DNA of 64,000 nucleotides from NCBI GenBank assembly GCA_016699835.1, contig CP064987.1, positions 682,001 to 746,000 on the forward strand. The letters run 5' to 3'. The position numbers and the translations under genes are program-made. Under the pieces are notes generated by a model. It was not told the DNA's origin. It saw only the letters and a program-made list of their open reading frames with translations, and searched no databases. This DNA is from Phycisphaerales bacterium (GTDB taxonomy: Bacteria > Planctomycetota > Phycisphaerae > Phycisphaerales > UBA1924). This document shows positions 53,586 through 62,797 of the stretch, piece by piece. The stretch's first letter is position 1. Every line of letters starts with the position of its first letter.

Positions 53586-54638
53586 GTGTTCCTAGTCGAT
53601 CGCTTGATGGGATTGTTCAGTGTCGACATGGGCATCGACCTTGGCACGTGCAACACGCTCGTGTCGGTCCGTGGCCAGGGGATCGTGCTCAACGAGCCGA
53701 GCGTCGTGGCGGTCCGCAAGGGAACGAACGAGGTGCTCAAGGGCGGCGAGGCCGTCGGCTGGGTCGCGAAGGAGATGCTCGGAAAAACTCCCGGCACGAT
53801 CACGGCGATCCGCCCTTTGAAGGACGGCGTGATCTCGGACTTCGTCATCACCGAGGCGATGCTGAACTACTTCATCCGGAAGGTGAACGGCAAGAGCCGC
53901 ATGTTCCCGCCGCGCGTCGTCATCAGCGTCCCGAGCGGGATCACGGCGGTGGAGAAGCACGCGGTCTATGAGTCGGCGGCGAAGGCCGGGGCTCGTCAGA
54001 CGTTCCTGATCGCCGAGCCTGTGGCGGCGGCGATCGGCGCGGGGCTTCCCTTCACCGAGGCGACGGCGTCGATGATCGTGGATATCGGCGGCGGGACGAC
54101 CGAGGTCGCGATCATGTCGCTGGGTGACATCGCCACGTGCGAGTCCATCCGCGTCGCGGGCGACGACATGGACGAGGCGATCATCAATCACATGAAGCGC
54201 ACGTACAACATGATGATCGGCGAGCAGACCGCTGAGCGCGTGAAGATCGAGATCGGCTCGGCCTCGCCCCTGGAGCGTGAGGCGACGATGGAGGTTCGCG
54301 GGCGCGACATGATCTCGGGCCTGCCCCGCAAGACGAGCGTGACGAGCGACGAGATCCGCGAGGCGCTGATGGAGCCGGTGCAGGCGATCATCGAGGCGAT
54401 CACGCGGACCCTCGAGCGGGCCGAGCCAGAACTCGCGGCGGACCTTGTGGACAATGGCATCGTGATGGCGGGCGGCGGGTCGCTGCTCCGGGGCCTTCCC
54501 GAGATGGTGCAGAAAGCGACGGGTCTCGCGACGGGTCTGGCCGACGATCCGCTCACGTGCGTCGCGCGGGGGACGTCCACGTTTCTCGAGAACTTCGACG
54601 AGTGGAAGGACACGCTGGAGAGCGGCCTGACCACGTAA
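53586..54638 (+). CDS. mreB: Rod shape-determining protein MreB
   Basis: Bacterial actin of 350 aa that guides cell-wall synthesis. The phosphate-1 motif MGIDLGTCNTLV, the segment PSGITAVEKHAVYE, the phosphate-2 region IVDIGGGTTEVAIMS and the adenosine-binding MAGGGSLLRGLPEM are all present and in order. The GTG at 53586 follows GAGGAGTTGCC. It starts an operon with mreC and mreD. MreB in planctomycetes of this type, some of which are coccoid or budding, is worth note. Confidence 0.96.
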   Translation: MFLVDRLMGLFSVDMGIDLGTCNTLVSVRGQGIVLNEPSVVAVRKGTNEVLKGGEAVGWVAKEMLGKTPGTITAIRPLKDGVISDFVITEAMLNYFIRKVNGKSRMFPPRVVISVPSGITAVEKHAVYESAAKAGARQTFLIAEPVAAAIGAGLPFTEATASMIVDIGGGTTEVAIMSLGDIATCESIRVAGDDMDEAIINHMKRTYNMMIGEQTAERVKIEIGSASPLEREATMEVRGRDMISGLPRKTSVTSDEIREALMEPVQAIIEAITRTLERAEPELAADLVDNGIVMAGGGSLLRGLPEMVQKATGLATGLADDPLTCVARGTSTFLENFDEWKDTLESGLTT

Positions 54639-54716
54639 CGGTTGATTTCAATAGAGGCGGCGGCGTATCCGCCCATGAACATCTCTTGAACGTGTAGCGC
54701 GGATCCGCATGACGCG

Positions 54717-55634
54717 ATGACGCCGGCACAAGACCAGCACGACGCAACGAGCCGCCTGATCTGGCCTGTGGTGGGTCTGCTCGTGATTCTGGCGCTCCTG
54801 CCGATCCGATGGACGGCGTGGGCGGCCTCGACGCGGGCGATCCTGGAGCCGATGGTGGCCCCGGCGATGTGGCCCTTTACAAAGATCGCGCACGTCCTCC
54901 GTCCGCCGCCGGGGCGCGAGACGAGCGAGCAGTTGCGGCAGGCGGAGGAAGAGGCCGCCCGCTGGCAGGCGCGGGCGCTGCAACTCGAACTGGAACGAGA
55001 CAACTTGCTGAAGGTTCTGGAGGACGCGAAGTTCTTCTCCGGGCTTGACGCCGGGCTGAACGTCCGGAGCATCCGCGCGTCGGTGTATGGGTCAGCGTTG
55101 GACGTGCCCGGAGGCGGGCTTCGCGTGCGCGCGGGGACGACGCTTGGCGTCGACCGTGACACGGTGGCCGTGGGCCCGAGGCTGCAGATCATCGGGCGCG
55201 TCGTCGAGTTGCAGGCGCGAACGTGCGTCGTTCGACCGATCACGGCGAAATCAAGCGAGAAGATCGGGGGCGAGGTTATCGTCGAGATCGATGGCACCAA
55301 GACCGAGAGCCTCCGGTGCGCGCTCGTTGCGGTTGGGAACAACCGCCTCCGCGGCGACATCGTGGACACCAAGGCCGACGCCTCGGGGAAGACGCTCGAG
55401 CCGAAGGTTGGGCAGACGGTTCGACTGATGGACTTTGGCTGGCCCCGGAGCGCCCAGCGGCTGGTGCTGGGGACGATCGTGTCAGTGGAGCCCTCGCCGA
55501 ACCAGTTGGGTCGGGTGAGCGTGGTGGTCGAGCCGTTGGTCGTGCCGCTGGATCGCGTGAGCGAGGTGACGCTGCGCGTGATCCCTCGTGAGTCAGACAA
55601 CGCGGGGATCGGCGGAAGGCGGGGGACTGAGTGA
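54717..55634 (+). CDS. mreC: Rod shape-determining protein MreC
   Basis: Bitopic protein of 305 aa. One helix (about residues 13-33) is followed by a coiled coil (SEQLRQAEEEAARWQARA, about 65-95) and two beta-barrel domains (VYGSALDVPGGGLRVRAG and VGQTVRLMDFGWPRSAQ). It forms the periplasmic scaffold between MreB and the elongasome. It lies 78 bp after mreB and overlaps mreD by 4 bp. Confidence 0.88.
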   Translation: MTPAQDQHDATSRLIWPVVGLLVILALLPIRWTAWAASTRAILEPMVAPAMWPFTKIAHVLRPPPGRETSEQLRQAEEEAARWQARALQLELERDNLLKVLEDAKFFSGLDAGLNVRSIRASVYGSALDVPGGGLRVRAGTTLGVDRDTVAVGPRLQIIGRVVELQARTCVVRPITAKSSEKIGGEVIVEIDGTKTESLRCALVAVGNNRLRGDIVDTKADASGKTLEPKVGQTVRLMDFGWPRSAQRLVLGTIVSVEPSPNQLGRVSVVVEPLVVPLDRVSEVTLRVIPRESDNAGIGGRRGTE

Positions 55635-56209
55635 AGATCCTTCCCTTCCTCGTGCTGGCGTGGTTGTTCCTTGGGGCTCAGGGCGGGCTTGCCGAAGCGT
55701 TCTCGATTTCCGTGGGCCGGATGGCGGTCGTTCCGGGATTGGTGTTCGCGCTGGTCGCGTGGATCGGCGTGTGGGCGACGGTGCCGGCGGCACTGTGGAG
55801 CGCGATCCTGCTTGGGCTGGCGTGCGACCTTCTGTGGGGCTATCCGAAAGTCGGCGGCGTCGGCGGGACGGCGTACATCGTCGGGCCGAACGCGCTCGGG
55901 TTCTTCCTGGCCATGCAGTTGATCCTGTCGCTCCGGGGCGTCATGAACCGCAAGAACCCGATGGCGTACGGCGTGCTGGCGATCCTCGGCAGCGTCACGG
56001 CCCAGGCGATCGTGATCGCGGTCCTCAGCGTGCACAGAATCTACGGCGACGCGATCGACTGGCAGGCGTCGCACGAGGTGGGCACGCGGCTCGCGGGATC
56101 GGTCTACACGGGCGTGGTGGCCCTGGTCGTGTCGTATCTCCTCCTGCCACTGCACGGCGTGATGGGGTTCCCGGCGATGGCGTACCGACCCGGGTCGCGC
56201 CGGTTCTAG
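55631..56209 (+). CDS. mreD: Rod shape-determining protein MreD
   Basis: Membrane protein of 192 aa with about five helices (for example LVFALVAWIGVWATVPAAL and FLAMQLILSLRGVM), the usual MreD profile. The GTG at 55631 overlaps the mreC stop. The sequence is variable in this family, so the call rests on topology and on its place right after mreC. Confidence 0.8.
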   Translation: MKILPFLVLAWLFLGAQGGLAEAFSISVGRMAVVPGLVFALVAWIGVWATVPAALWSAILLGLACDLLWGYPKVGGVGGTAYIVGPNALGFFLAMQLILSLRGVMNRKNPMAYGVLAILGSVTAQAIVIAVLSVHRIYGDAIDWQASHEVGTRLAGSVYTGVVALVVSYLLLPLHGVMGFPAMAYRPGSRRF

Positions 56210-56257
56210 CGGATTGCGACAAAGTGGGTCCGCGGCGGCCCGTACACTGTGGGCCTC

Positions 56258-57535
56258 ATGACCGCCACGATCGTGTATGACGACGCCCGGGGACTGCTCG
56301 CACCGCTCACGGACCTCCGCGCGGCGTTCGACGTGCGCACTGGCGCGCTCACCACGCTCGAGCGCTTCTCGCGGATGCACGATATCGACGTGGTGGGTGT
56401 GCGCGTGGGCACGCGGCTGGAGGCGATCACGAGGGAGCGGCATGGGGACCTGGTGAACGCGCCGGCTCGCGGTGCTGGTGATTCCGCGAGCGGTGTGGTG
56501 CGCGTGATCAACGGGCGGTGCCCGGTGCCGCCGGGGACGCTCGCGGCTCTTTCCCCTGGGCAAGCACTCGTGGAAGAGATCGACGGCGTGGAGGGGGATC
56601 TGATCGGGGCGCTCGTGCCTTGGGATCGCGTGGAGCGTGTGATCGAGGGGCTGATGAGACCTCGGGATGAGGATGAATCGGCGCGGGGCGTGCTGGAGGG
56701 GCTGGAGATCGTGCGTGAGCCGGGGCGGTGGCTGATGTCGCGCCCGTGGCATGTGCGGACGTTTCGGGATCGGGCGCTGGCGATGGACATCGACCTGCTG
56801 CTCCAGGGTCGGACGATGGAGCCGCCGTTCGGGACGCTGGGCCTGGGCGAGGCGCCGATGTGGGTGGAATCCACGGGGATTGTGTATCCGGGCGTGACGC
56901 TGGACATGGAGCACGGGCCGATCGTGATCCGCGATCACGCGGTGGTGAGGCCGGGGGCGATGCTGATCGGGCCGTGCGTCGTGGGCGAGCACTCGACGGT
57001 GCTCGAGCGGGCGACGATCCGCGCGGGGACGGCGATCGGGCCGTGGTGCAAGGTGAACGGCGAGGTCGGCGGGACGATCTTCCAGGGGTTCGCGAACAAG
57101 GCCCACGATGGGTATCTTGGTGATTCGCATGTCGGCGAGTGGGTGAACCTGGGCGCGGGGACGACCAACAGCAACCTGCTCAACACGTATGGCGAGGTGA
57201 TCGGCCGGGCGACGCCCGATGGGCGCAACGAGCGGACGGGGGAGCAGTTTCTGGGAGCGATCCTGGGCGATCACGTGAAGACGGCGATCTGCTCGCGGCT
57301 GATGACGGGGTGCATCGTCGGGACGGGGTCGATGCTCGCGACAACAAGCCCAACGAGCGGGTGTGTGCCGGAGTTCACGTGGGCAACCGATGCCGCGGGA
57401 ACGACGCAGGCGCAGCACCGCCCGTACCGGTTCGAGAAGTTCCTGGAGGTCGCGCGGGCGGCGATGGCGCGGCGGAAGGTGGAGCCGAGCGCGGCGTACA
57501 TCGAGGCGATGCGCGGGCTTGCGGATCGTGGGTGA
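56258..57535 (+). CDS. GlmU-like putative sugar nucleotidyltransferase with hexapeptide repeats
   Basis: Protein of 425 aa from the ATG at 56258; a GTG 9 bases earlier is possible. The N-terminal half lacks a clear nucleotide-binding GG motif. The C-terminal half is a left-handed beta-helix with hexapeptide repeats (VYPGVTLDMEHGPIVIRDHA, VVRPGAMLIGPCVVGEHSTV) followed by HVGEWVNLGAGTTNSNLLN, as in GlmU and related acyltransferases. Several such two-part proteins are annotated as putative sugar nucleotidyltransferases. A TACACT box at 56243-56248 lies 10 bases before the ATG, so the transcript may have almost no leader. Confidence 0.75.
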   Translation: MTATIVYDDARGLLAPLTDLRAAFDVRTGALTTLERFSRMHDIDVVGVRVGTRLEAITRERHGDLVNAPARGAGDSASGVVRVINGRCPVPPGTLAALSPGQALVEEIDGVEGDLIGALVPWDRVERVIEGLMRPRDEDESARGVLEGLEIVREPGRWLMSRPWHVRTFRDRALAMDIDLLLQGRTMEPPFGTLGLGEAPMWVESTGIVYPGVTLDMEHGPIVIRDHAVVRPGAMLIGPCVVGEHSTVLERATIRAGTAIGPWCKVNGEVGGTIFQGFANKAHDGYLGDSHVGEWVNLGAGTTNSNLLNTYGEVIGRATPDGRNERTGEQFLGAILGDHVKTAICSRLMTGCIVGTGSMLATTSPTSGCVPEFTWATDAAGTTQAQHRPYRFEKFLEVARAAMARRKVEPSAAYIEAMRGLADRG

Positions 57536-57646
57536 CCGCGAGAGCGCCTTGAACTGTTGATCATGTGCTGCGGAAGCATGTCGTTGAGGAAGCCCCATGC
57601 GGAGTGTGGGGGTACCCGGAGGGGCAATGCCGAGGCCAATTATAAA

Positions 57647-57676
57647 AACCGGCGGACCCTGTGGGGCCCGCCGGTT
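57647..57676 (-). terminator. Rho-independent terminator of the DUF11 lipoprotein gene
   Basis: A 9-bp perfect stem (AACCGGCGG / CCGCCGGTT) with a 12-base loop. On the minus strand the stem is followed by TTTATAATT, a U-rich tail. It is about 47 bp past the stop codon at 57723. Confidence 0.85.
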
Positions 57677-57722
57677 GAAGAGTCATGTTGTCATCGCCGA
57701 GTGATCGGCGAGATGGTGTTGA

Positions 57723-59465
57723 TTACTGGGGGACGGCGTTGAACTGCTCGTCGTTGCGGACGGTCCGCTTGAACTCGTTGCAGCTCGTGGTGGTCTCGAT
57801 GCCGTGCTCACCGGCGGCGGTGGCCTTGACGAAGATGTCGAAGGACTTCTCTTCGCCGACGGCGAGGGTGCCGATGTTCCAGGTGATGGAGTTGCCGGCG
57901 GCCTGCTGCCCGCCCGCCCAGGTGGAGCGGATGAACTGCGAGCCCTCGTCGAGGTTGCCGACGACCTTGATGTTGGTGAGGTTGGTCTGGCCCTGGTTCT
58001 TGATGACGAAGGTGTACTTGTGCTCCTCGCCGATGTTGCGGACGCCGTCGAAGTCCTGGATGCCGGTGCCGATGTCCGGGACGCCCTGGAGGGTCGTCAC
58101 GCAGTTGGCGGTGGCGCGATCGGAGCAGCCGCACTCGGCCATAGCGTCGACGGCGAGTGTGCCGGCGGTCGCTTGGCGGAGGACGAGGGTGACGGACTTG
58201 GTTTCCGCCGGGGCGAAGTTGGCGAAGGTCCACTCGGCGCGGTTGCCGGAAACGCGGGCGCCGTCGCTGCTGCCGACGACCTGGGCGCCGGCGGGAACGT
58301 TGGCGACGAGGCGGGTCTGGCCGCAGGCGCCGTCACCGGTGTTGCTCAGGGTGAGCTTGTAGGTGGAGTCACGCCCGATGAAGTTGGCCTTGGGGCAGTC
58401 CATGGCGAGGGCGAGGGTGGGCTTCTTGGCGACGGTGGCGACGGTCTCGCTGGCGGCGGAGAGGCTGCCATCGGCCGAAGCGGTGGCGCTGTTCGAGCAG
58501 GCGCCGGCCTTGGTGGGCTTGACGGTGAAGGTCATCTCGCGGGACTCGCCGGCGCGGAGGTCGCCGATGGCGAAGTTGGGGGCCTTGCCGTCGCACCAGT
58601 CGAGGCACTCGGGCTTGTTGTAGTTGACCTTGACGTTGCTGGCGGTGCCCGTGCCGGGGTTGGTCACGACGATCTTGACCGGGTAGCAGTCACAGGCGGA
58701 CGTGACCGGGGGCGCGGAGATCGCGACCTTGAGGTCGGGGGAGACAACGTTGGTGGCGAGGCAGAGGGAGGAGTTGTAGGAGACGGTGGCGCAGCTGGTG
58801 AGCTGGCCCTGGCCGGTGGCCTTGCCGTCGACGGTGATGGTCTTGACCTCGCCGGGGCCGAAGGAGCCGAGGGCCCAGGTCATCTGCTCCGGGGGCTTGC
58901 CGACGGCGCCGGGGTTGGAGCCGGTCATCTGGAAGTTGGAGGCGCACTGATCGCGAACGACGACGTCGTTGAGCGAGTTGCGGGTGAGGTTGGTGACCTT
59001 CATCGTGTAGGAGAAGGGCTGGTTGAGGCGGACTTCATTGGGGAAGTCGCGCTCGAGGAGGAGAACGCTGGTGGTTCGATCGCCGGTGGGGAAGGCCATG
59101 GCGCTGGTGACCATGCCGCGACCGCCGAGGCTCGAGGCCGTGGTGGTGCTGGTGTTGGTCGCGGCCGGGGGCTTCGCCGTGGTGGTCGTGGTGGTCGACG
59201 ATGTCGACGCCGTGGTGATGGCGGCGGGCTTGGTCGAGGCGGTGCTCGTGGTCGCCGGCTTGGCGGCGGTCGAGGTACTCGCCGTGGCGGGCTTCGCGGC
59301 GCTGGTCGAGGCGCTGCTCGACGAGACGGCGGTCGACGTCGCGTATTTGTTGTGGTTGAAGGTCTTGGTCGTGCTGGACGCCGTTGACCCCGTGTCAGTA
59401 CATCCCGCGGCGGCGGCGATCACAATCGCCGTCAACCCCAGGCCGATAGAACGCAGACTCCTCAT
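57723..59465 (-). CDS. DUF11/CARDB-repeat lipoprotein
   Basis: Secreted protein of 580 aa. The signal peptide ends in lipobox AAGC at about residues 18-21. A Ser/Thr/Ala-rich stretch (about residues 25-110) is followed by four or so beta-sandwich repeats of the DUF11 type (VRLNQPFSYTMKVTNLTRNS, SACDCYPVKIVVTNPG, FIGRDSTYKLTLSNTGDG and VRNIGEEHKYTFVIKNQGQ). Such repeats are typical of planctomycete surface proteins. The ATG at 59465 has AAGGAG seven bases upstream. A strong terminator ends the gene. Paired Cys (ACDCYP, CGCSD) suggest disulfides. Confidence 0.85.
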   Translation of the reverse strand: MRSLRSIGLGLTAIVIAAAAGCTDTGSTASSTTKTFNHNKYATSTAVSSSSASTSAAKPATASTSTAAKPATTSTASTKPAAITTASTSSTTTTTTAKPPAATNTSTTTASSLGGRGMVTSAMAFPTGDRTTSVLLLERDFPNEVRLNQPFSYTMKVTNLTRNSLNDVVVRDQCASNFQMTGSNPGAVGKPPEQMTWALGSFGPGEVKTITVDGKATGQGQLTSCATVSYNSSLCLATNVVSPDLKVAISAPPVTSACDCYPVKIVVTNPGTGTASNVKVNYNKPECLDWCDGKAPNFAIGDLRAGESREMTFTVKPTKAGACSNSATASADGSLSAASETVATVAKKPTLALAMDCPKANFIGRDSTYKLTLSNTGDGACGQTRLVANVPAGAQVVGSSDGARVSGNRAEWTFANFAPAETKSVTLVLRQATAGTLAVDAMAECGCSDRATANCVTTLQGVPDIGTGIQDFDGVRNIGEEHKYTFVIKNQGQTNLTNIKVVGNLDEGSQFIRSTWAGGQQAAGNSITWNIGTLAVGEEKSFDIFVKATAAGEHGIETTTSCNEFKRTVRNDEQFNAVPQ

Positions 59466-59762
59466 GTCGGACTCCTTGAAAAACGTTGAAACGTGTAACA
59501 AACGCACTTTTTTTGACCCCGCCACGATGGCTATTCGCAGCCTCTCTCGACGACCAATCAGCGATTCCGACTGGGCGAGCGGGTCCATCCGCTGGAATAC
59601 GGACCAAAAGGTTAGTCATTCCCCCAAGAGGTTGCCACTTCTCGGGCATCAGAAAATTCACATTCCTGTGTCAAATTCTACAGAGATAAGGTTCTCGGAC
59701 GGGTTTGTCCTAAGTTGTCGCGCAGATCTCGCGCGAACATCGGGGCACGGTGCGGGTGTCCG
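59466..59762. other. Intergenic region with the promoter of the DUF11 gene
   Basis: This 297-base stretch is noticeably AT-richer than its surroundings. On the minus strand a consensus -35 TTGACA lies at 59674-59669, but no good -10 is found at the right distance. A hairpin (TCGCGC / GCGCGA, 59718-59736) close after the guaA stop might end its transcript. Near the DUF11 start an ACGTT-GA-AACGT inverted repeat occurs (59483-59494). Confidence 0.4.
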
Positions 59763-61331
59763 TTACTCCCACTCGATGGTCGCGGGTGGCTTGCTGGAGA
59801 TGTCGTAGACGACGCGGTTCACGCCGTTGACCTCGTTGATGATCCGCGTGCTGACCCTGGCGAGGAGTTCGTGGGGAAGTCGCGACCAATCCGCCGTCAT
59901 GAAGTCCTGGGTCTCGACGGCTCGCAAGGCGACGACGCTGTCGTAACTCCGACCATCGCCCATCACGCCGACGCTTCGCACCGGGAGCAGGACGGCGAAG
60001 GCCTGGCTGATGGACTGGTAGAGTCGATCCGCGACGATCTCCTCGATGAAGATCTCATCGACCTCGCGGAGGATGTCGAGTCGCTCGCGGGTGACCTCGC
60101 CGAGGACGCGAACGGCGAGGCCGGGACCCGGGAAAGGGTGCCTCCAGACGATTGTTGAGGGAAGGCCCAGCACCTCACCGAGACGGCGTGCCTCATCCTT
60201 GAAGAGTTCGCGGAGCGGCTCGACGAGTGTGAAGCCGAGATCGGCGGGGAGGCCGCCGACGTTGTGGTGGAGTTTGATGCCAGCGGCCTGTCCCGAGTGC
60301 CCGTGACCGGATTCGATCACGTCGGGGTAGAGCGTGCCCTGGGCGAGGCAGGTCGCGTTGGGGATCTCTCGCGCGGCGTGCTTGAAGACCTTGACGAATC
60401 GCGCGCCGATGCGGCGGCGTTTTTCCTGTGGATCGGTGACGCCGGCGAGATCGCCGAGAAAATCGTCGGCGGCGTCGGCGACATGCAGATCGATCTTGAA
60501 GTGATCGCGGAAGGTCGTCTCGACGGACTCGCGTTCGGCCTTGCGGAGAAGGCCTGTGTCCACAAAGACGCAGTGGAGTTGCTCGCCGATGGCCTTGTGG
60601 AGGAGGGCGGCGGTGACGGCGGAATCCACGCCGCCGGAGAGCCCGCAGACGACGTGGCTGTCGCCGACGGTCTCGCGAATGCGCTGGGCGGCGGACTCGG
60701 CGAAGTCGGCCATGCGCCAGGTGGCCTGGCACTGGCAGACGTCGTGGAGGAAGGCTCGGATCATGTCCGTGCCGTGGGGCGTGTGGGTGACCTCGGGGTG
60801 GAACTGCACGCCGAGGAACCTGGTCGTGGGCGTGGTGAGACGGACGGCGGCGTTGGGACAGTTGTGGGTGGTCGCGAGGACATCGACCTTTCCATCGCCG
60901 ATGGATTCGACGATGTCGCCATGCGACATCCAGACGGTGGTCTTATCTGGGACGGCGACGAAGAGATCGGAGCGATCGTGGATCGTGATCGCGGCGCGGC
61001 CGAACTCTCGGGCGTGTCCCTTGCGGACCTTGCCTCCCAGGAGGTGGCAGGCGAGTTGCATGCCGTAGCAGATGCCCAGAACGGGAATGCCGAGTTTGAA
61101 GATCTGCGGGTCGCACGTGGGCGCACCGGGGTCGTAGACACTGGAGGGCCCGCCTGAGAGGATGATGCCCTTGGGCTTCATGGCCTTGAGTTCGGCGGCG
61201 GAGATAGAGGGGGCGACGAGCCAACTAAAGACGCCGGCCTCGCGAACGCGGCGCGCGATGAGTTGGGCGGTCTGTCCGCCGAAATCGAGGATGGGGACCA
61301 CTTCGGAATGTGCGGCCTGGGCTGGGGTCAT
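59763..61331 (-). CDS. guaA: GMP synthase (glutamine-hydrolysing)
   Basis: Enzyme of 522 aa that makes GMP from XMP. The N-terminal glutaminase domain has the nucleophile Cys in LGICYGMQL and the His-Glu pair in HPEVTHT. The synthetase domain has the pyrophosphatase P-loop SGGVDSAV, and the dimerisation domain ends VYDISSKPPATIEWE, the canonical C-terminus. The ATG at 61331 is the only good start. It is divergent from the HEAT lipoprotein gene. Confidence 0.97.
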   Translation of the reverse strand: MTPAQAAHSEVVPILDFGGQTAQLIARRVREAGVFSWLVAPSISAAELKAMKPKGIILSGGPSSVYDPGAPTCDPQIFKLGIPVLGICYGMQLACHLLGGKVRKGHAREFGRAAITIHDRSDLFVAVPDKTTVWMSHGDIVESIGDGKVDVLATTHNCPNAAVRLTTPTTRFLGVQFHPEVTHTPHGTDMIRAFLHDVCQCQATWRMADFAESAAQRIRETVGDSHVVCGLSGGVDSAVTAALLHKAIGEQLHCVFVDTGLLRKAERESVETTFRDHFKIDLHVADAADDFLGDLAGVTDPQEKRRRIGARFVKVFKHAAREIPNATCLAQGTLYPDVIESGHGHSGQAAGIKLHHNVGGLPADLGFTLVEPLRELFKDEARRLGEVLGLPSTIVWRHPFPGPGLAVRVLGEVTRERLDILREVDEIFIEEIVADRLYQSISQAFAVLLPVRSVGVMGDGRSYDSVVALRAVETQDFMTADWSRLPHELLARVSTRIINEVNGVNRVVYDISSKPPATIEWE

Positions 61332-61405
61332 GCGGAAGGGTGTCCGATAGAGGAAGGGAGAAGATTAGAGGGGAGACGGCCCAAAGGCGCGGGGTAGCAT
61401 TGATC

Positions 61406-61771
61406 GTGTCGCAGACTTTCACAGTTTCATGGCGCCGCATCGTGTTGGGCGCCGGTTTCGGAGCGATGTCGATCGCGTTGGGATCGTGCCGACCGACGGC
61501 GGAGGCGAGCTTTGATTCGGCCGAGCCAGCCGCACGGAACGCGGCAATCGTGGAGGCGGCGGCGAAGCAGGATCGGAGCGCGATCCCCGATCTTGTGCGG
61601 ATGCTCGAGAGCGACGACCCGGCGACTCGGTTGCTGGCGATCCAGACACTGACGCGACTGACGGGAAATGATCTCGGATACGATGCTCGTGATTCTCGCG
61701 TCGTCCGTTCCGAGGCCGTGGAACGTTGGCGGGCGTGGGTCGAGGCGGAGGGTCTGGGAAAGTCTCGATAG
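61406..61771 (+). CDS. HEAT-repeat lipoprotein
   Basis: Small protein of about 121 aa. The N-terminus (WRRIVLGAGFGAMSIALGSC) is a signal peptide with lipobox LGSC. It is followed by one or two HEAT-like helical pairs (AIPDLVRMLESDDPATRLLAIQTL, split by a turn) and a short C-terminal helix. The start is uncertain: GTG 61406 is preferred, TTG 61400 is possible. It lies 7 bp before the anti-sigma-like gene, so the three genes 61406-62700 may form one operon. Confidence 0.6.
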   Translation: MSQTFTVSWRRIVLGAGFGAMSIALGSCRPTAEASFDSAEPAARNAAIVEAAAKQDRSAIPDLVRMLESDDPATRLLAIQTLTRLTGNDLGYDARDSRVVRSEAVERWRAWVEAEGLGKSR

Positions 61772-61778
61772 TGTGGCC

Positions 61779-62366
61779 ATGAGTCTCAACCCACTCATTC
61801 CGACGTCACGAAGCGCCACGCCCGAGGTGCGGCTTGAGGTGACGAGCAATCCGATCTTCCTGAGCGGAATCCGTGAGTTGGTGCATGGCGTCTGCCGGCG
61901 TTTGGGATTTCATGAGGCGAACTGCTCGCAGGTGGCGCTCGCGGTGGACGAGGCGCTGTGCAACGTGATCCGCCACGGGTACGACAAACGGACCGACGGG
62001 CATATCTGGATGTCGCTGTATCCGTATCAAGTAACCGCGGCGGGGCAGAGTGAGCCGGATCTACACCTCCAGATCGTGCTCGAGGACGAGGCGAGGCAGG
62101 TCGATCCGGCGACGATCAAGAGCCGGGATCTGAGCGACATCCGCCCGGGGGGGCTGGGCGTGCACATCATCAAGGAAGTGATGGACGAGGTGCGGTATCA
62201 GCAGCGCTCGCCGGCGGGGATGCGGCTGGAGATGCTGAAGAAGCAGGGGCCGACGGCGAAGCGACTCGAATGCTGCCCCGATCCGGAGTGTGGCGACAAG
62301 TCGAGCGGCTCACCGGCAACGAAGAACCAATCGATGAAGTCTGGAGGGTGCCATGGCGAGCGGTGA
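61779..62366 (+). CDS. RsbW-like anti-sigma factor / serine kinase (HATPase)
   Basis: Protein of 195 aa with a GHKL ATPase fold of the anti-sigma type. The N-box is DEALCNVIRHGYDK (about residues 60-73) and the G-box is RPGGLGVHIIKEVMDE (about 127-142). After this a tail of about 45 residues includes a Cys cluster (ECCPDPEC). Members bind and inhibit sigma factors and phosphorylate STAS partners. The next gene, a STAS protein, overlaps it by 14 bp, which supports a partner-switch pair. No sigma factor gene is nearby. Confidence 0.85.
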   Translation: MSLNPLIPTSRSATPEVRLEVTSNPIFLSGIRELVHGVCRRLGFHEANCSQVALAVDEALCNVIRHGYDKRTDGHIWMSLYPYQVTAAGQSEPDLHLQIVLEDEARQVDPATIKSRDLSDIRPGGLGVHIIKEVMDEVRYQQRSPAGMRLEMLKKQGPTAKRLECCPDPECGDKSSGSPATKNQSMKSGGCHGER

Positions 62367-62700
62367 TGCATTGTCGGTGAAGGTGTTCAATCGCGATGGC
62401 GCCGCCGTGCTCGCCCCGACGGGGGAGATCGGGTACCAGGAGGCGCCGGCCTTCAAGAACCACATCAAGCAGGCGTACGAGACCAAGCCCTCGAAGATGG
62501 TCGTGGACCTGACGGGGGTGAGTTACATGGGCACGCCGGGTGTGGCGACGCTGGTCGAGGCGTTGCAGGTCTCGCGGAAGACTCGGACACCTTTGATCCT
62601 GTGCTCGTTGAATGAACGCGTGCGGGCGATCTTCGACATTGCGCGGCTGACGACCGTCTTCACGATCACGGACACGCTGGACGAGGCGATGGCGCAGTAG
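62353..62700 (+). CDS. STAS-domain anti-anti-sigma factor
   Basis: Protein of 115 aa with the STAS fold (VVDLTGVSYMGTPGVATLVE). In the family the phosphorylated Ser lies in a DSSG-like motif; here that place reads MGTPG, so the Asp and Ser are replaced by Gly, Thr and Pro. Thr could take the phosphate, or the switch may be constitutive. It overlaps the kinase-like gene by 14 bp and both are likely translated together. Confidence 0.88.
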   Translation: MASGDALSVKVFNRDGAAVLAPTGEIGYQEAPAFKNHIKQAYETKPSKMVVDLTGVSYMGTPGVATLVEALQVSRKTRTPLILCSLNERVRAIFDIARLTTVFTITDTLDEAMAQ

Positions 62701-62797
62701 GCGGGCCTTGGGTCGTCAACAGGCGTCGTGTCTCGTGAGAATCGGTCGCGGCATCGTGCAGAAACAACGCCGGTATCGTCGATGAACTCGGGCAGGT

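Noticed and set aside
54188..57598. Open frame of 1136 codons on the minus strand across mreBCD
   Set aside because: The plus strand holds four recognisable genes in the same interval with matching starts and overlaps; the minus-strand product is Arg/His/Pro-rich with no motif.
57804..59387. Gly/Val-rich open frame of 527 codons on the plus strand
   Set aside because: Antisense to the DUF11 lipoprotein, which has a signal peptide, a ribosome site and a terminator.
59646..59674. Promoter of the DUF11 gene from the TTGACA box
   Set aside because: The -35 is perfect, but the base set 17 positions on (TGATGC) does not resemble a -10 box, so it is noted only within the intergenic entry.
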